A stretch of 64,000 nt of DNA from positions 15,500,547-15,564,546 of the forward strand of contig CM026556.1 of NCBI GenBank assembly GCA_015143295.1. Reading direction: 5' to 3'. A model generated the notes under the pieces. It did not search any database. It saw only the letters and a list, made by a program, of their open reading frames with translations, and was not told the origin of the DNA. This DNA is from Tetracentron sinense (Eukaryota > Streptophyta > Magnoliopsida > Trochodendrales > Trochodendraceae). This document shows, one piece after another, positions 33,029 through 44,711 of the stretch (position 1 is the stretch's first letter; each line of letters begins with the position of its first letter). A program made the translations under genes and the position numbers.

Positions 33029-34051
33029 CATCCATGTGTGTCATGTGATGCTATGCTATGCGTTTCATGCCATGCTATGCTATGCGTGTCATGCGATGCT
33101 ATGCATGTCATGCGAGGGGATGGGAGACCTTTCCCTATGCAATGCATGATTGTCTTGCCCTTGTCAAAAGCGAAGTGAAACATATCTTAGGATATGCCTC
33201 ACCTCTACGTCCCATACTTAAAACATCGGTAAATCACGTCATTTCATGCGTGCTCGTGAGATCGTGTGCATGGTTGCATTTGGAATTAAATATGGCAATT
33301 TGGGGTAATTCATAAAGCATAGCATATAGCAATTTAAGTGAGTAATAATCTACGCATTTTAAGAAATGTAGGAAACACACTATCATGAACCCTAACAATT
33401 TCAAGAGCAATCAAGCGTGGGTTCCCTTAATTTATCATTTATTTTGTTCACCTTGGCATTTCATCAAACATGGGGTGTGTTCATTATTCACTTAAACCTA
33501 GATCATGCTTTTCTAGGTGGGTTATGCTCACATCACACTTGTATGTTCATTATTAGTACAATGCCCTTTCCCATTCGTTCATCACATCATCCACACGGCA
33601 TCCATTCGCCAACATCCATCTCCATTCACCATTTATACCACCAATCTCATAACACATATATATGAGAAGGAAAAACAAGAAGAAATAGAGGAAAAGAGAA
33701 GCTATAACTAGGAGGGTAGCAAAGAGTACCGACCTTGACAAAAGAGGGAAGGAATCCCCTTCCAAAATGCACGTAAGTTGCTGCCCTAGCTTGGAACACG
33801 AGCTCCACGAATGCTTGAACCGAAATCTTGAAGAAATCGGGCTTGAGGTTGATCTAGGGTTTCAAAACCCTTTGATTTCTCTCCAAAATGGAAACCTAGG
33901 TTTTGGAAAACCTTCTCCTTTCTCTCTATCTCTTAAAAGACTCTAAGGGTTGTGTATGAACCCTCAAATGATCGGGCAAAGCCTTTAAGGTATGAGTTAA
34001 ATGCCCAAAAGACGAAAACACCCTTAATGAAATTTCTGCAAAAACACGAGG

Positions 34052-34240
34052 ACCGAGCGATCGGTGGTTATGACCGATCGATCGGTTGCCTACCGAGCGA
34101 TCGGTGTTTATGACCGATCGACCGGTCAAAAACTCACTTTCTGGAAAATTTCCCCATACAAAATTTCTGACCGTGCGATAGCTACCGATCGATCGGTTAG
34201 GGACCGATCGATCGCTCTATGGACCGAGTGATCGGTTACC
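34052..34240 (-). repeat. CCGATCGATCGG palindrome array in LTR C
   Basis: About eight GACCGATCGATCGG-type units, unit for unit alignable with copy E, between the same flanks that hold the 26-bp array in LTRs A and B. Confidence 0.88.
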
Positions 34241-35605
34241 TACAGGTCCAGACTGTTTTGGCCATATCTTTTGACCCGCTCGTCGGATTTTGACGATTCA
34301 ACTTGCGTTGGGTTCGTATTTCGAAAAGGAACATTTCTGACATTTCAGAATTTCCAATTTCTTCCTTATTTATTAGTTGAACTACTTTAAAGGAAAAATG
34401 TCTACGAAAGGGTCATGCATAAATGTCAAAAGTTCGGGGCTCTACAGGGTAGTCTGAGATGACGCCTGATATGATCCTGCTGGGCATGCTGGTGGCCTAA
34501 TCCCCTGAGACTGGCCTGGTAAATGCCGACTGGGGCAATCCCTGATCATATGGCCCTGGTGACCACAATGAAAACATCTACCCGATGCTCTTCGGCAATC
34601 TCCTGCCGGGTGCCTTCGGTCGCATGAAGTGCAGACCTCGTGTGTATAAGTCGGAGGGGCCGGGGGTGGAGCATACCTCATCGTCTGAGGTGCAACAAGC
34701 TGTGGGGCCGGAAGAGCCTGAGGTCGCGGTGCCTGAGGCACATACTGCCGTGGAGCTGGAGGCGCATAAGATGGCCTCATCGGTGGTGCTGGCCACGCAT
34801 ACTGATAAGGGCCGGTACGAGCCCGCCTCTCTAGAGGTGCTGAACTACTGGATTGGCCTCTCGTCAATTTCCTCTTCTTGGACACCGCCTCCGAGTTGGT
34901 CTCAACCAACAAGGCTTTATCCACCACTTCAGCGTAAGTGGCGTGCCTAAAGACCGATACTTTCTCCATGATGACATCCTTGAGTCCTTGCTCAAACCTC
35001 CTCGCCTTCATAGCCTCGGTGGCAATCATATGTGTCGCAAAGCGTGATAGCTCCGAGAACTTGGCCTCATAAGCGGCCACAGACATCGAACCTTGCTCAA
35101 GGTTGATGAATTCTCTCTCTTTCTTTTCCCGTGCTCCAATCGGAAAATACTTCTTGTAAAACGTATCTTTGAACTCCTCCCAAGTCCAAGGTTGACCCTG
35201 CAAGGTGAAATCTCGCGTCCTCAATGCGGACAACCACCAATGGTGGGCTTCACCTTCTAGCATGAAAACTGCCCATGCTACTCTATCCTCCTCTGTAGGC
35301 GAGAGGACCGCAAAGATCTTCTCCATCTGGAGGATCCATGCCTCCGCAGCAAGAGGGTCCACACTCCCATGGAAGGGTGGAGGCCTCAATCTCCTGAATG
35401 CCTCAACTCCAGCGGTACGATGTAATGGAGCTGCGGGCGGTGGAGTAGGTGCCGTCTATGATGGTATAGCCTACCGAGCCGCCAGTATGGTGAGTGTCTC
35501 AGCAATAGACCCTAAGACCTGAGAGAGGTCCCGCTGCTCATCCTCATCCCGTGAAGAAGAGGAAGCTCTGGTATGTGGTCCACGACCTCGTGTGTTCAGT
35601 CTCAT

Positions 35606-35948
35606 GACTAAAGTCCTGAGAATAATAACACCACATGAGTCTAACTTGAAACCACAGTTTATTTCAATACCATTTCACAATAATTCAATTTGTATTAGTT
35701 GTATAATACTAATACACATCACATCAAGTCATCAGAGTATTCATCACATTATACTTATACTTTAGTGTTCTGGCGTACCTAGGACCGTACTTGGTTAAAG
35801 CAACCATTTTAGACTAAGACTAAAGTTTAGTCTTAAACTTGGAACTAGACTCGTTCATGATTCACTTCCTTCCTGACTTATTCCTAACATATGCTCTTAT
35901 CAAGCCGTGGTATAAGATTCTAAGTGACCCTAGAGACCTAAAGCCTAA
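35606..35948 (-). other. Leader of chromovirus copy 1
   Basis: Non-coding sequence between the primer site and the gag ATG, AT-rich, no further motif recognised. Confidence 0.6.
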
Positions 35949-35960
35949 GCTCTGATACCA
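35949..35960 (-). promoter_or_regulatory. Primer binding site of chromovirus copy 1
   Basis: TGGTATCAGAGC on the minus strand, a perfect initiator Met-tRNA site, four bases after the 5' LTR. Confidence 0.92.
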
Positions 35961-35964
35961 CTTC

Positions 35965-38504
35965 TATCGCGACCCAAAACCCACCCTAGGAGTTAGAGAG
36001 AACTTTGGACGACTAATCATGGCTTACATGACTTACTTAACAACCAACCTGCAAAAACCCATAGAGCATATACAATAGAGGACAGCGGAAACATAACTAT
36101 AAAACACAGCGGAAGTCTAACAACCTCTAAGTATATACACATGGTCCAAATTTAATACAAAGGAAATCAAACAAAGAAAGTGCGGACATGCCCACCAAAA
36201 TACATGGATATAATCACTCATGCTCACCCACAGCTAATCCACTCAGAATCTAACACCACCTACTGGTAACCCTCTACGGGAGGTTCCTCCAAAGGCTCCT
36301 CGACGTACTCCTCTTCCACCAATGGACCAGGAGCATAAACATCGAATGGAGCAGCAGCTCCCTCAGAACCTGCCGACATAAGAAGTACGGCTGAGCTTGG
36401 AATACTCAGCGAGTACTAAGCACTAACCAACAGTCATAGCATACGGATAGCATACATAAAGCAGGAAACAATTCATATCATACAAGGAAGTAAAGTAATA
36501 TAATTCATCATGTTGCATTCATGAAAGCCGATAAACCCTTGAAAACACCGTGCGCTTGACTTGACTTAAAGTACCCTTTTCGTGCTTGAAAGCTCGTCTT
36601 GTCTATCTTGCTTGATTCTTGTATGTCGTGTCATGTCATGCATGTCATGCGTGCTTGCTTGTGATCATGTAACTTGTGAGATACACTTGTGAGATATTCT
36701 TGTGAGATGCGCTTGAGAGATGCCTTGAGAGGGAAGGGAGACCCTTCTTTATGTAATGCACTTGCGAGGGAAGGGAGACCCTTCTTCATGATATGTATGT
36801 ACTTGCGAGGGAAGGGAGGCCCTTCTTCATGATATGCACTTGTGAGTGAGGGGAGACCCCTCGTGGAATGTTGGTTCTTGTTTTCTTGTGAAAAGCGAGG
36901 TAAAACATATCGTAGGATATGTCCCACCTCTAACCATGTTCTTGAAAACCTCGATAAATCATGTCATGCATGCCGTGCTCGTGGGAACCGTGTACATACT
37001 TGCATTTAAATTTAAATATGACATTTGGGTAATTTCACAACACATATAACATCAATGATTGAGCAATGTAATATTCATATCATTTAGGGAAAGCAAGAAA
37101 ACACACTATCATAGGCCCTAGCAATATTCATAATTTATTAGGCATGCGTTTCCTAATTTACAACTCATTTTATTCACCTTGGCATTTCATCAAACATGGT
37201 GTGTTCATTATTCATTTAAACCTAAATCATGCTTTTCTAGGTGAGTTTACTCACATCATAAATGTGTGTTTATTATGGATACAATGTCCTTCCCATTTTA
37301 ATCATCACAACACAACCCTTGGCATCCAATCGCCCATTCCATCTCCATTCACCATTCACAACCATCCATCTCATAGCACATGTGTAAATGAAAGAAAATC
37401 AAAAGAAATAAAGGGAAAAGAGGAACTATAACTAGGAGGGTAGTAAGAAGTACCGACCTTGAAGAAATGAGGAAGAAACCCCTTCCAAAAACAACCGTGA
37501 GTTGCTGCCTTAGCTTGAGGAGATGCTCCTCACGAGCTTGTGCCTTGATCTTGAAGAAAAATGGGCTTGAGTTGAGTGTGGGTTCACAAACCCCTTGATT
37601 TCTCTCCAAAATGGAAACCCTAGGTTTAGGAATCGCCCTCTCCTCTCTTCTTATCTCCCAATCTCTCTAAGTGTCGAAATGAAGCCCTAAAGGCTCGGGC
37701 AAGACTCTTAAGGTAAGAGTAAACCGACCAAAAGACCATAATACCCTTACTGAAATTTCTGTAAAAACGCGAGTGCCGAACACGTTGTGCTGTGAATAGT
37801 GCCGAACACGTTGTGCTGTGAATAGTGCCAAACACGTTGTGTTGTGAATAGTGCTGAACTCGTTGTGCTGTGAATAGTGCCGAACTCATTGTGCTGTGAA
37901 TAGTGTTGAACACGTTGTGCTGTGAATAGTGCCAAACACGTTGTGCTGTGAATAGTGTCAAACACGTTGTGCTGTGAATAGTGCCGAACACGTTGTATTG
38001 TGAATAGTGCCAAACATGTTGTGCATAGTGCTGAGCTCGTTGTCCGTTGTCTTATGTACAACGTGCCCGTTGTGAGCTGTACAACGTACACGTTGTTTGC
38101 TGTACAACGGATGCACAACGTATACGTTATCAGAGCTAGAGCTACGTTATCAGAGTACGTTGTCTATGCGTTGTCCACGCCTTATCAGAGCACGTTGTCA
38201 GAGCACGTTATCTGAGCTACGTCCTTAATGCCTTCCAAGCTACGTCCTTAGTGCCTTCCGAGCTACGTCCTTAGTGCCTTCCGAGCTACGATTGCCTACA
38301 GGTCCAGACTGTTTTGGCCATATCTTTTGACTCGTTCGTTCGATTTTGACGATTCAACTTGCGTTGGGTTTGTACTTCGAAAAGGAACATTTCTGACATT
38401 TCAGAATTTCTAATTTCTTCCTTATTTATTATTTATACCTCTTTGAAGGCAAAATGGCAACGAAAGTGTCATGCATTAAATGTGAAAAGGTCCGGGGCTC
38501 TACA
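35965..38504 (-). repeat. 5' LTR of chromovirus copy 1 (LTR B)
   Basis: 2540 bp. On the plus strand it starts TATCGCGACCC (TG mutated to TA) and ends GGGGCTCTACA. It has the 26-bp array with nine full units (37773-38006), hairpin repeats at 36729-36861 and the conserved hairpin at 36390-36410. Confidence 0.94.
37773..38034 (-). repeat. 26-bp tandem array, 9 units, in LTR B
   Basis: Same unit as in LTR A, starting at 37773 with the last partial unit at 38007, in otherwise closely matching flanks. Confidence 0.92.
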
Positions 38505-38509
38505 ATTTT

Positions 38510-40800
38510 ATGGACATTTAATACTATTGTTTAGGGTATTATTTTATTTAATTGTTAAATCAAATAATCCCTAAAGCAGTTGGCCCTTATGGAAAATTTT
38601 GAGTTCACATATTATTGATTTTGAATTTATTTTGAAATCAATATAAAGTGATATTAAAAATTAGCAATTTGTTGATTTTTATTTTGGTCTTTTAATAGTT
38701 ATTAGATCAAAATAATATGGAAGGGATTAGATCCCTAGCCTAGCAGAATTTAATATGGTGTTTTCTATTTGTTTATCAATTGAGGAATGTGAGGTGAATT
38801 TTAGGATTAGATTAAATTTTAGAGAAATTGTTTCTCTTAATGATTTTTCAAGCATTAAAGGAAAATTGTTTTCTTTTAATAATGATTTAAAAGCCCTAAG
38901 AATTCATTCTTAACATGCTTGCTTTCTTTGCTCTAAGGTTTTTCTATTAAATGTTAATAGAGGCTTTAATTATATGGGAAAGGGTTTCCCTGAGGTTAGC
39001 AAAACCCTTGTTGAGGTTATGGACTTTCTAAGTAATTTCTCAAGTCATATTATTATTCATAGTTGATGAATTGTTAATATATATTCTTGTTGAATGGTGG
39101 ATGGGTTCCATGATCATGCCTTCTTCTCTGTCTATTCTCTTCTATTTCTTCTTATGGGTTGTACTCCCCTTAAGCACCCTATTTTGGGTGGTTGCTCAAG
39201 GTTTCTTATTTTGAATATGATGTAATCTTAGTATTAGGAGTTGCTGGTTTTTCTCTATGGAGAAATCATAATGATGATAGAAGATGATGGTGATCGCTTG
39301 GAGAATAAATCTTGGAAGGCGTTCTACAAGAGTAGTTGTAGGATTTCTAGGATAGTATGATCATGTGGACCCATTATGATGCTATATTATGTATTTCATG
39401 TGATGATTTGTTATAGCTTTTAGTTGCTTAGAAAAGTCCATAACCCTTGTGATAATGTGATTATCGTTTTTATGCAAATTTTAGATAATTTGATCAAACC
39501 CCATAGTATGTGTTTTAATTGTTGAAACATAAAAAGTTTGTGTTTAAATAAAACACATTATTATAGCCCTTTTGGACGTGATGCATATAGTCCATGTTGA
39601 AATTTTTAAGTGGAATATGTTACTTACATGATTATGAGATAATTGTGTCCTAATTGGCATAGATGTAAGCTAACAATATTCACGATTTTGGGAAGAGCTT
39701 GATTGGCACTTATAGACCCTAGTAGAGGTCTTAGAGAGTTGTTTAAAGACTTCCATAATTTCTTTTAGACTTAGGGTTGGTGAACCTTAATGTGCTGAAA
39801 TTAATTCGTAGAGAATTAAAGGGTAATATAGTCCATTTTGACTTATGGGCTTTAGTGATACAAATGGACAGTTTATAATTGTTATCTTGAGCCCATGGTG
39901 CTTGGAATGACCAATGGTCCATCATATGGATGAATGAACCATTTAAAGCCCACTGATGTTAAAAATGACCTTTGTACCCTTGGATTAGATCCATTAAGAT
40001 TTCTGGGGCTAGTGGGAGTTCATTGAAATTAGTTTGATCTAATTAAAACGAAATTTGATTTAATATCATGTGATGATATTGTATATTATTTTATACATGT
40101 GATACAATGATAAATATTGTGAATGCTTTTGATATATGCATTAGATGTATAATTTGTTCATGATATTCTGTTTTCCCTCAAGAAAAATATTAAGTGAATC
40201 AAATGGGCTAATCTATCATACGAGATAATATTGCCCTATGACCTTCCATTATCAATAAGACTAGGAATTAATTAGCCTGAGTCTTGTCTTGCCAAAAGGT
40301 ATTGACATAATTCAGTCTGAGTTAAACTCGTAGAGCCTTATTTCTATAGTAGATAGGTTTGTGTATGGCCTGATAGGGAGTGTCCACTAAAATGGGGGCA
40401 CAGCCCTACTTGATCATATGACGAACCAGAATGATGGGTTTCACTTAACCAAGGAACATGACGGCTGAAACAGTGACAGTCATGTTGTCCTTAGAGGTCG
40501 CAAGAAAATTGAGAATCGCTGATTTACATAAGGAGTTACGCATGAGATGCTCAGTGATGGATAGTTACTATCCACCTTGTAGTACATGTGTGGTACTATC
40601 CTAAAATGGAAGATTGCATGTGTATTATAAGGCACCCAATGCTCATAAGAAATATGAACATATTTCCTAATTTTATAAATTGAGGGGTCTATGAAATTTG
40701 ATTGAATGATGAGCAATATCATCAAAGATCGAAAGTCCTGATCTAATGATATTATAATGTGTGAAATTATGATGTATGTTTTAATTGTCATGTTATTCTA
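38510..40800 (+). other. Leader of the level-1 copia, second part
   Basis: Long AT-rich non-coding DNA. No gene, RNA gene or repeat boundary could be supported. It is placed in the level-1 element because it lies between that element's LTRs and outside the nested elements. Confidence 0.45.
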
Positions 40801-41922
40801 TAACCACCTTACAAAGACTTTAATGAGAATCTCTTGACCAATTCAAAGTTTTTGGAATGGAAAAGGAATCTCAAGTTTGTGCTTACCATCTAAAGAATTG
40901 CCCAAGTTCTCACTACTAATGGTAAATGTCATTTGAGATGTTTACAGAATATAATAGGGCTACTAGGCAGCTTACTATATAAAAGGACAAGTGGACACCA
41001 AGTTGACTAGGGAAACCCAGTCACAAAGAATATGATAGAGATCATTGGAATCATAAATCCCAATTCTTGGTGCTGAGATAAATTGTGATAAATTTATGGG
41101 ATTAGAGGATATGATCCTCTAGACAAACTCCCGGAGTCCTTTAATATGGTTATGTTGAACAAATAGGAAATCAGATTGTCTGAATTCCTACATGTTACAT
41201 ATGGCTACGAACCGTTGAAGAGTTCAATGTTACTTGTAAAGATGTTCAAAGAGTTGGGTTTTTCTAAATCCCGAGCATTTATTCAAAGGAAAGAAATCCA
41301 AGATTTTCCATTGGAAAGGTATTCTGGTAGTATGGACAAGGGCTCTTCTGAGAAGAAAGGAAAGTATAAGGATTGTGCTTCATAGTGAAGCAATTGGTCA
41401 TTGGATACAAGACAAACCTTTGGAAGGATTGTCCAGCTTATATACTCATCAAGGCCAACTTAATTGTTGGAACCTCTAGCTCCTAATGCTTGGTATGATC
41501 TTGCATAAGTGTAATAGTTGCATGTTTGTTAAGGAGAAGGAGAAATCCGAGTAGATAAAACTTCTACTTGAGAATGGGACAAAAGTTGGATAATCGTAAC
41601 CATATGAATCTTCCATTAATAGGTAGCTAACTTTATTTCATCTTCTTTGAAAAGTTCAAGGAATTCCGCATTGAAATAAAGAAACAGCTAGGTAAGTCTT
41701 CTACGATTGAGAAGAGTACCTCTTAATAGAAATTTCATAATTTACTCTCATTACATCTTGTCTCAGATAATTCCCACAACAAACCATAGCATGATGGTGT
41801 TGTTAAATCGAATTATATTGGATATGATTTGATGGAAGATGAGATTGGGATTCGCATTAGAGATACTTAGTCTCTATTCCTGGATAACAAAAGATATTTG
41901 TAAATAGGAATGTAAGTTTCCT
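40801..41922 (+). pseudogene. Level-1 copia gag and integrase remains
   Basis: Weak coding traces in the plus direction: NSKFLEWKRNLKFVLT (about 40838, copia gag N-terminus), GYEPLKSSMLLVKMFKELGF (41206), KGSSEKKGKYKDC (41338, before a degenerate knuckle), KFKEFRIEIKKQLGKS (about 41650, integrase) and NRIILDM (about 41810). Many stops and frameshifts. No protease active site, RT or RNase H is seen. The remains end at 41922, at the joint with the Tat-like element. Confidence 0.5.
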
Positions 41923-41954
41923 AGAAGAGCCAAACAGGCCCTAAGGGGCAACCT

Positions 41955-42158
41955 CGCCCTTTTAAAAGGCGCGGGACCATGTGGTCCCCACTTGCACTGC
42001 AAACTTCGTTTTTTATTATTTTATTTGTTCATAATAAAATATATTAAATCTCGCCTTTTAAAACAGCGCGGATTTAGTCTGATCCGCGTTACCGCCCTAC
42101 TATTCACACCGCTTTACTATTCATTAAAATATAATAAATCTCACCCTTTAAAACGGTG
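41955..42158 (+). repeat. CG-rich palindrome array upstream of TATA (5' LTR)
   Basis: CCTTTTAAAAGG at 41958-41969, GGGACCA/TGGTCCC at 41973-41988, a CGCC-TTTTAAAA type unit at about 42052, CGCGGAT/ATCCGCG at 42067-42088 and CACC/GGTG around TTTAAAA at 42142-42158. The array ends 20 bp before the TATA box. The counterpart in the 3' LTR is 51405-51607. Confidence 0.8.
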
Positions 42159-42177
42159 TGGGCACTATTTCGAAACA

Positions 42178-42186
42178 CTATAAATA
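42178..42186 (+). promoter_or_regulatory. TATA box of the Tat-like LTR
   Basis: CTATAAATA followed by CCCCCCTCTC. The same box lies at 51627-51635 in the 3' LTR. Confidence 0.7.
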
Positions 42187-42444
42187 CCCCCCTCTCTTCC
42201 TTCATTAATCATTCATTCTACTTCCTCTCTTCTCTCTCCTCTTTCAAAAATCTCTTCTTAGCGTTTGGCGATCCCGGGAATTTGATTTCAAAGAATCATT
42301 CTCGGGAGCACTTATTTCAGAGACCCTTTTGGGTTTCCCGGAAGGTAAAATATCGCCAAACTCTGACGTTTGCTTTGTCTTTTAGTAGTTTAATTTACTT
42401 TTTAATTATTTTTTAAATTGCTTTAATTGCTTAGACTGCTTGCC

Positions 42445-42900
42445 CTATCGAACCCCTACCCGGTTTTACTTAAACCTAGCCTACCCTGTCGAACCTCTGC
42501 CCGAACTTCGGTTCAAACTTAGCCTACCATGTCAAACCTTTACCCGAACTTCGGTTCAAACTTAGCCTACCCTGTTGAACCTCTGCCCGAAATTCAATTC
42601 AAACTTAGCCTACCCTGTCAAACCTATGCCCCAACTTCGGTTCAAACTTAGCCTACCCTGTCGAACCTCTGCTCGAACTTCAATTCAAACTTAGCCTACC
42701 CTATCGAACCTCTGCTCAAACTTCGGTTCAAACTTACCAAAAACCTGTCGAACCTCTGTCCGAACCTCGGTTCAAACCCTAGTTCAAACCTTACTTACCT
42801 AGTCGAACCTCTGTCCGAACCTCGGTTCAAACCCTAGTTCAAACCCTACTTGCCTTAGCTAAACCTCTGTACGAACCTTGCTTCAAACCCTGGTTCAAAT
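42445..42900 (+). repeat. 43-bp tandem repeat inside the Tat-like LTR
   Basis: Units contain CCTGTCGAACCTCTGCCCGA and 'cttcggttcaaacttagcc' repeated about nine times with point changes. The 3' LTR has the same array, slightly shorter (about 51890-52290). Confidence 0.85.
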
Positions 42901-43537
42901 CCTATCAAACCCTTACTCAACCCAATGCTCCTTGACATGAGCTAAAACTATCCAAATGCTCCCCGGCAAGAGCATAAAAGGCCCAAACGCTCCTGAATAG
43001 GAGTCCAAACCATTCAAAAATACCCTAACATCCAAAGACAAGTCTCAACCTATCAAACACCCACAATCCAAACAAAACAAATCAAACCATCAATTATCCA
43101 TTTGAAATTACATGTGGCTTGATTCCACTAACAGTGGATACGTAGGCAACCCTGATCGGGTTCAGCTCACCTAGGATAGTGCTCCTATCCTGTTCCTATT
43201 TATTTCAGCATATACAATACTGTTCATATAATACATGTCAAACATATAGATAAAATAAAAGCTTCTCTTATGGTTTCCCCAAATTTAATTCAGACTTAGG
43301 GTGTAAGTAACCATCTCTGGATGGGAGTTTAGGGGTGCCTAACACCTTCCCCTAACTCAAATAAATTTTTCCTTGAACTCTATTGCAAGACCAAAGCCTT
43401 ATCCAACCTTTTAGGGGACCCTATTTTCCCTAATAATCTAAATAGGTGGCGACTCCCTCTTTTCAACATTTTTTAGCACTATTCCTCCTCGGGTTCAATC
43501 CTGATCGGGAGTGGGTTAAAATCCCGGGTCTACAGCT

Positions 43538-43556
43538 TGGCGACTCTGCTGGGGAC
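43538..43556 (+). promoter_or_regulatory. Primer binding site of the Tat-like element
   Basis: TGGCGACTCTGCTGGGGAC begins three bases after the LTR. It starts with the TGG expected for pairing with tRNA-CCA and differs from the initiator Met-tRNA site of the other families here. The tRNA species is not identified. Confidence 0.7.
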
Positions 43557-44711
43557 TCTGGTTTCGCAGACCAGTATTTAAGCCAAAACCAAAGTCTGAA
43601 CTGAACAAGGGAAATCACATCAGAAACTTTTACTTTCATCGATATGCTGCTAATTTTGTACATATTCTTACTTTACTGTCATTCATCAAATCTCGAACAT
43701 TTGTTTGCCAACTTAGCAACATGCCTATGATTCAATTTTTTATTCATTGCTTGATTTCTATTGATGCATATTCATTCATATTCATTGCATAATTGAATAA
43801 AAACCCTTCACCTATCTAGTTGGATCCGGTAAGCTTACAATTGAGGGATGGTTATCCCCGATGCTGGAGCCCAAAGATCTATGGAAAGTACTGATTGTAG
43901 ACCGAGGGATGGTTATCCCCAGTTAACGCAACTAGTCTTTCCCGCTTGCACCAATCGTCCATTTTCAGGTATATTCTATACCGAGGAGTCGCATATACGG
44001 TCAAGTACTCATCAACCTTTTAGAAAAAAACCTTGCATACACCAACATAAGCATATAGACTATTGGTCTTCGTTTGGGCATAAACCATGGATACCCGTCA
44101 GGAGGGACTACCTTATCCCTATTCCGTTACTGGTTTAAGCCGCTCCTGCATCATTTGTTCAGGTATAGGGACAACTGTATCTCTATGCCTAAACCATTTT
44201 CGGAGCTTGTGTGAGCCTTGATTGCTAGATAGGTCTAACCCTAATCCATTCTTTAGCTAGCTCAATCATGTGAGGTTTAAAAGCCTAGACTCTAAAGTGA
44301 ATCATATAGATAATCTATTAATTCATTTTGTTCTTAACCCAATGAGCTTTGGTTTCTTACAACCCAGGTAAGTGAAATGGATCTTTATCCATTCACCCCA
44401 TTGGGTCACACATGTTGAGTTGACACATTTTTTTTTAGTATACTTGATCAATTCATTCATTCAATTCATAAAAAAAAAAAAAATTGATTCAAGTCAATTC
44501 CAAAAACTTCATTCAATCATTTTGCTCATCATCATATTGTTTAATCATATATTAGTCTTACGACTTTCGGCATCCATCATTTTGTGCATACTTATATTCA
44601 TAACCAGACAAGGGGCAACGTCCCATGTCAAAACGTCATACATTAGATCATATGTGTGTCGCATCGTTACTTTCATCATTGTCTTAATTTAGTCTTCATT
44701 TAGCATCTCGA
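43557..44711 (+). other. Leader of the Tat-like element
   Basis: Non-coding. A phrase 'gagggatggttatcccc' occurs twice (about 43842 and 43902). No other feature recognised. Confidence 0.5.

Larger units (their letters stand above)
32172..34446 (-). mobile_element. Solo LTR of the chromovirus family (copy C)
   Basis: 2275 bp, TGTCGCGACCC to GGGGCTCTACA on the plus strand, with GGGT on both sides (32168-32171 and 34447-34450). It carries three CTAGTTGC/GCAACTAG hairpin repeats (32890-33028), a GATCGATCGG array (34052-34240) and the conserved hairpin at 32602-32622. It is inserted in the gag of a relative whose own LTRs have a different site-2 cassette. Confidence 0.9.
32104..35605 (-). pseudogene. 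gag: Chromovirus gag, split by a solo LTR
   Basis: Pieces are 34447-35605 and 32104-32171. The ATG at 35605 begins MRLNTRGRGPHTRASSSSRD. Two TAG stops (35471-35473 and 35456-35458) follow. Then comes the retrotrans_gag capsid region (MEKIFAVLSPTEEDRVAWAV, HHWWLSALRT, FKDTFYKKYFP, EFINLEQGSMSVAAYEAKF), a Pro/Ala/Gln-rich linker and one CCHC knuckle, CFHCGHQGHMIRDC. Compared with copy 2, about 26 bp are missing shortly before the intron, shifting the frame. The capsid-to-knuckle part (34447-35389) is open for 314 codons. Confidence 0.9.
25937..38504 (-). mobile_element. Del/Tekay-like chromovirus (Ty3/gypsy), copy 1
   Basis: The 3' LTR is 25937-28528 and the 5' LTR 35965-38504, both on the minus strand, with TSD ATTTT at 25932-25936 and 38505-38509. 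Between them on the minus strand come primer site, gag with CCHC knuckle, a short intron, protease, RT, RNase H, integrase, chromodomain and polypurine tract. A solo LTR (32172-34446) of its own family sits near the end of gag. The LTRs differ by only a few per cent. Confidence 0.95.
41923..43534 (+). repeat. 5' LTR of the Tat-like element, 5'-truncated
   Basis: Begins inside the LTR at AGAAGAGCCAAACAGG (equivalent to 51372) and ends GGGTCTACA. It contains CG-rich palindromes (41955-42158), TATA box CTATAAATA (42178-42186) and a 43-bp tandem repeat (about 42445-42900). It has one extra repeat unit of about 54 bp compared with the 3' LTR. Confidence 0.88.

Noticed and set aside
34585..34950. 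121-codon plus-strand ORF
   Set aside because: Antisense shadow of the Pro/Ala-rich part of chromovirus gag.
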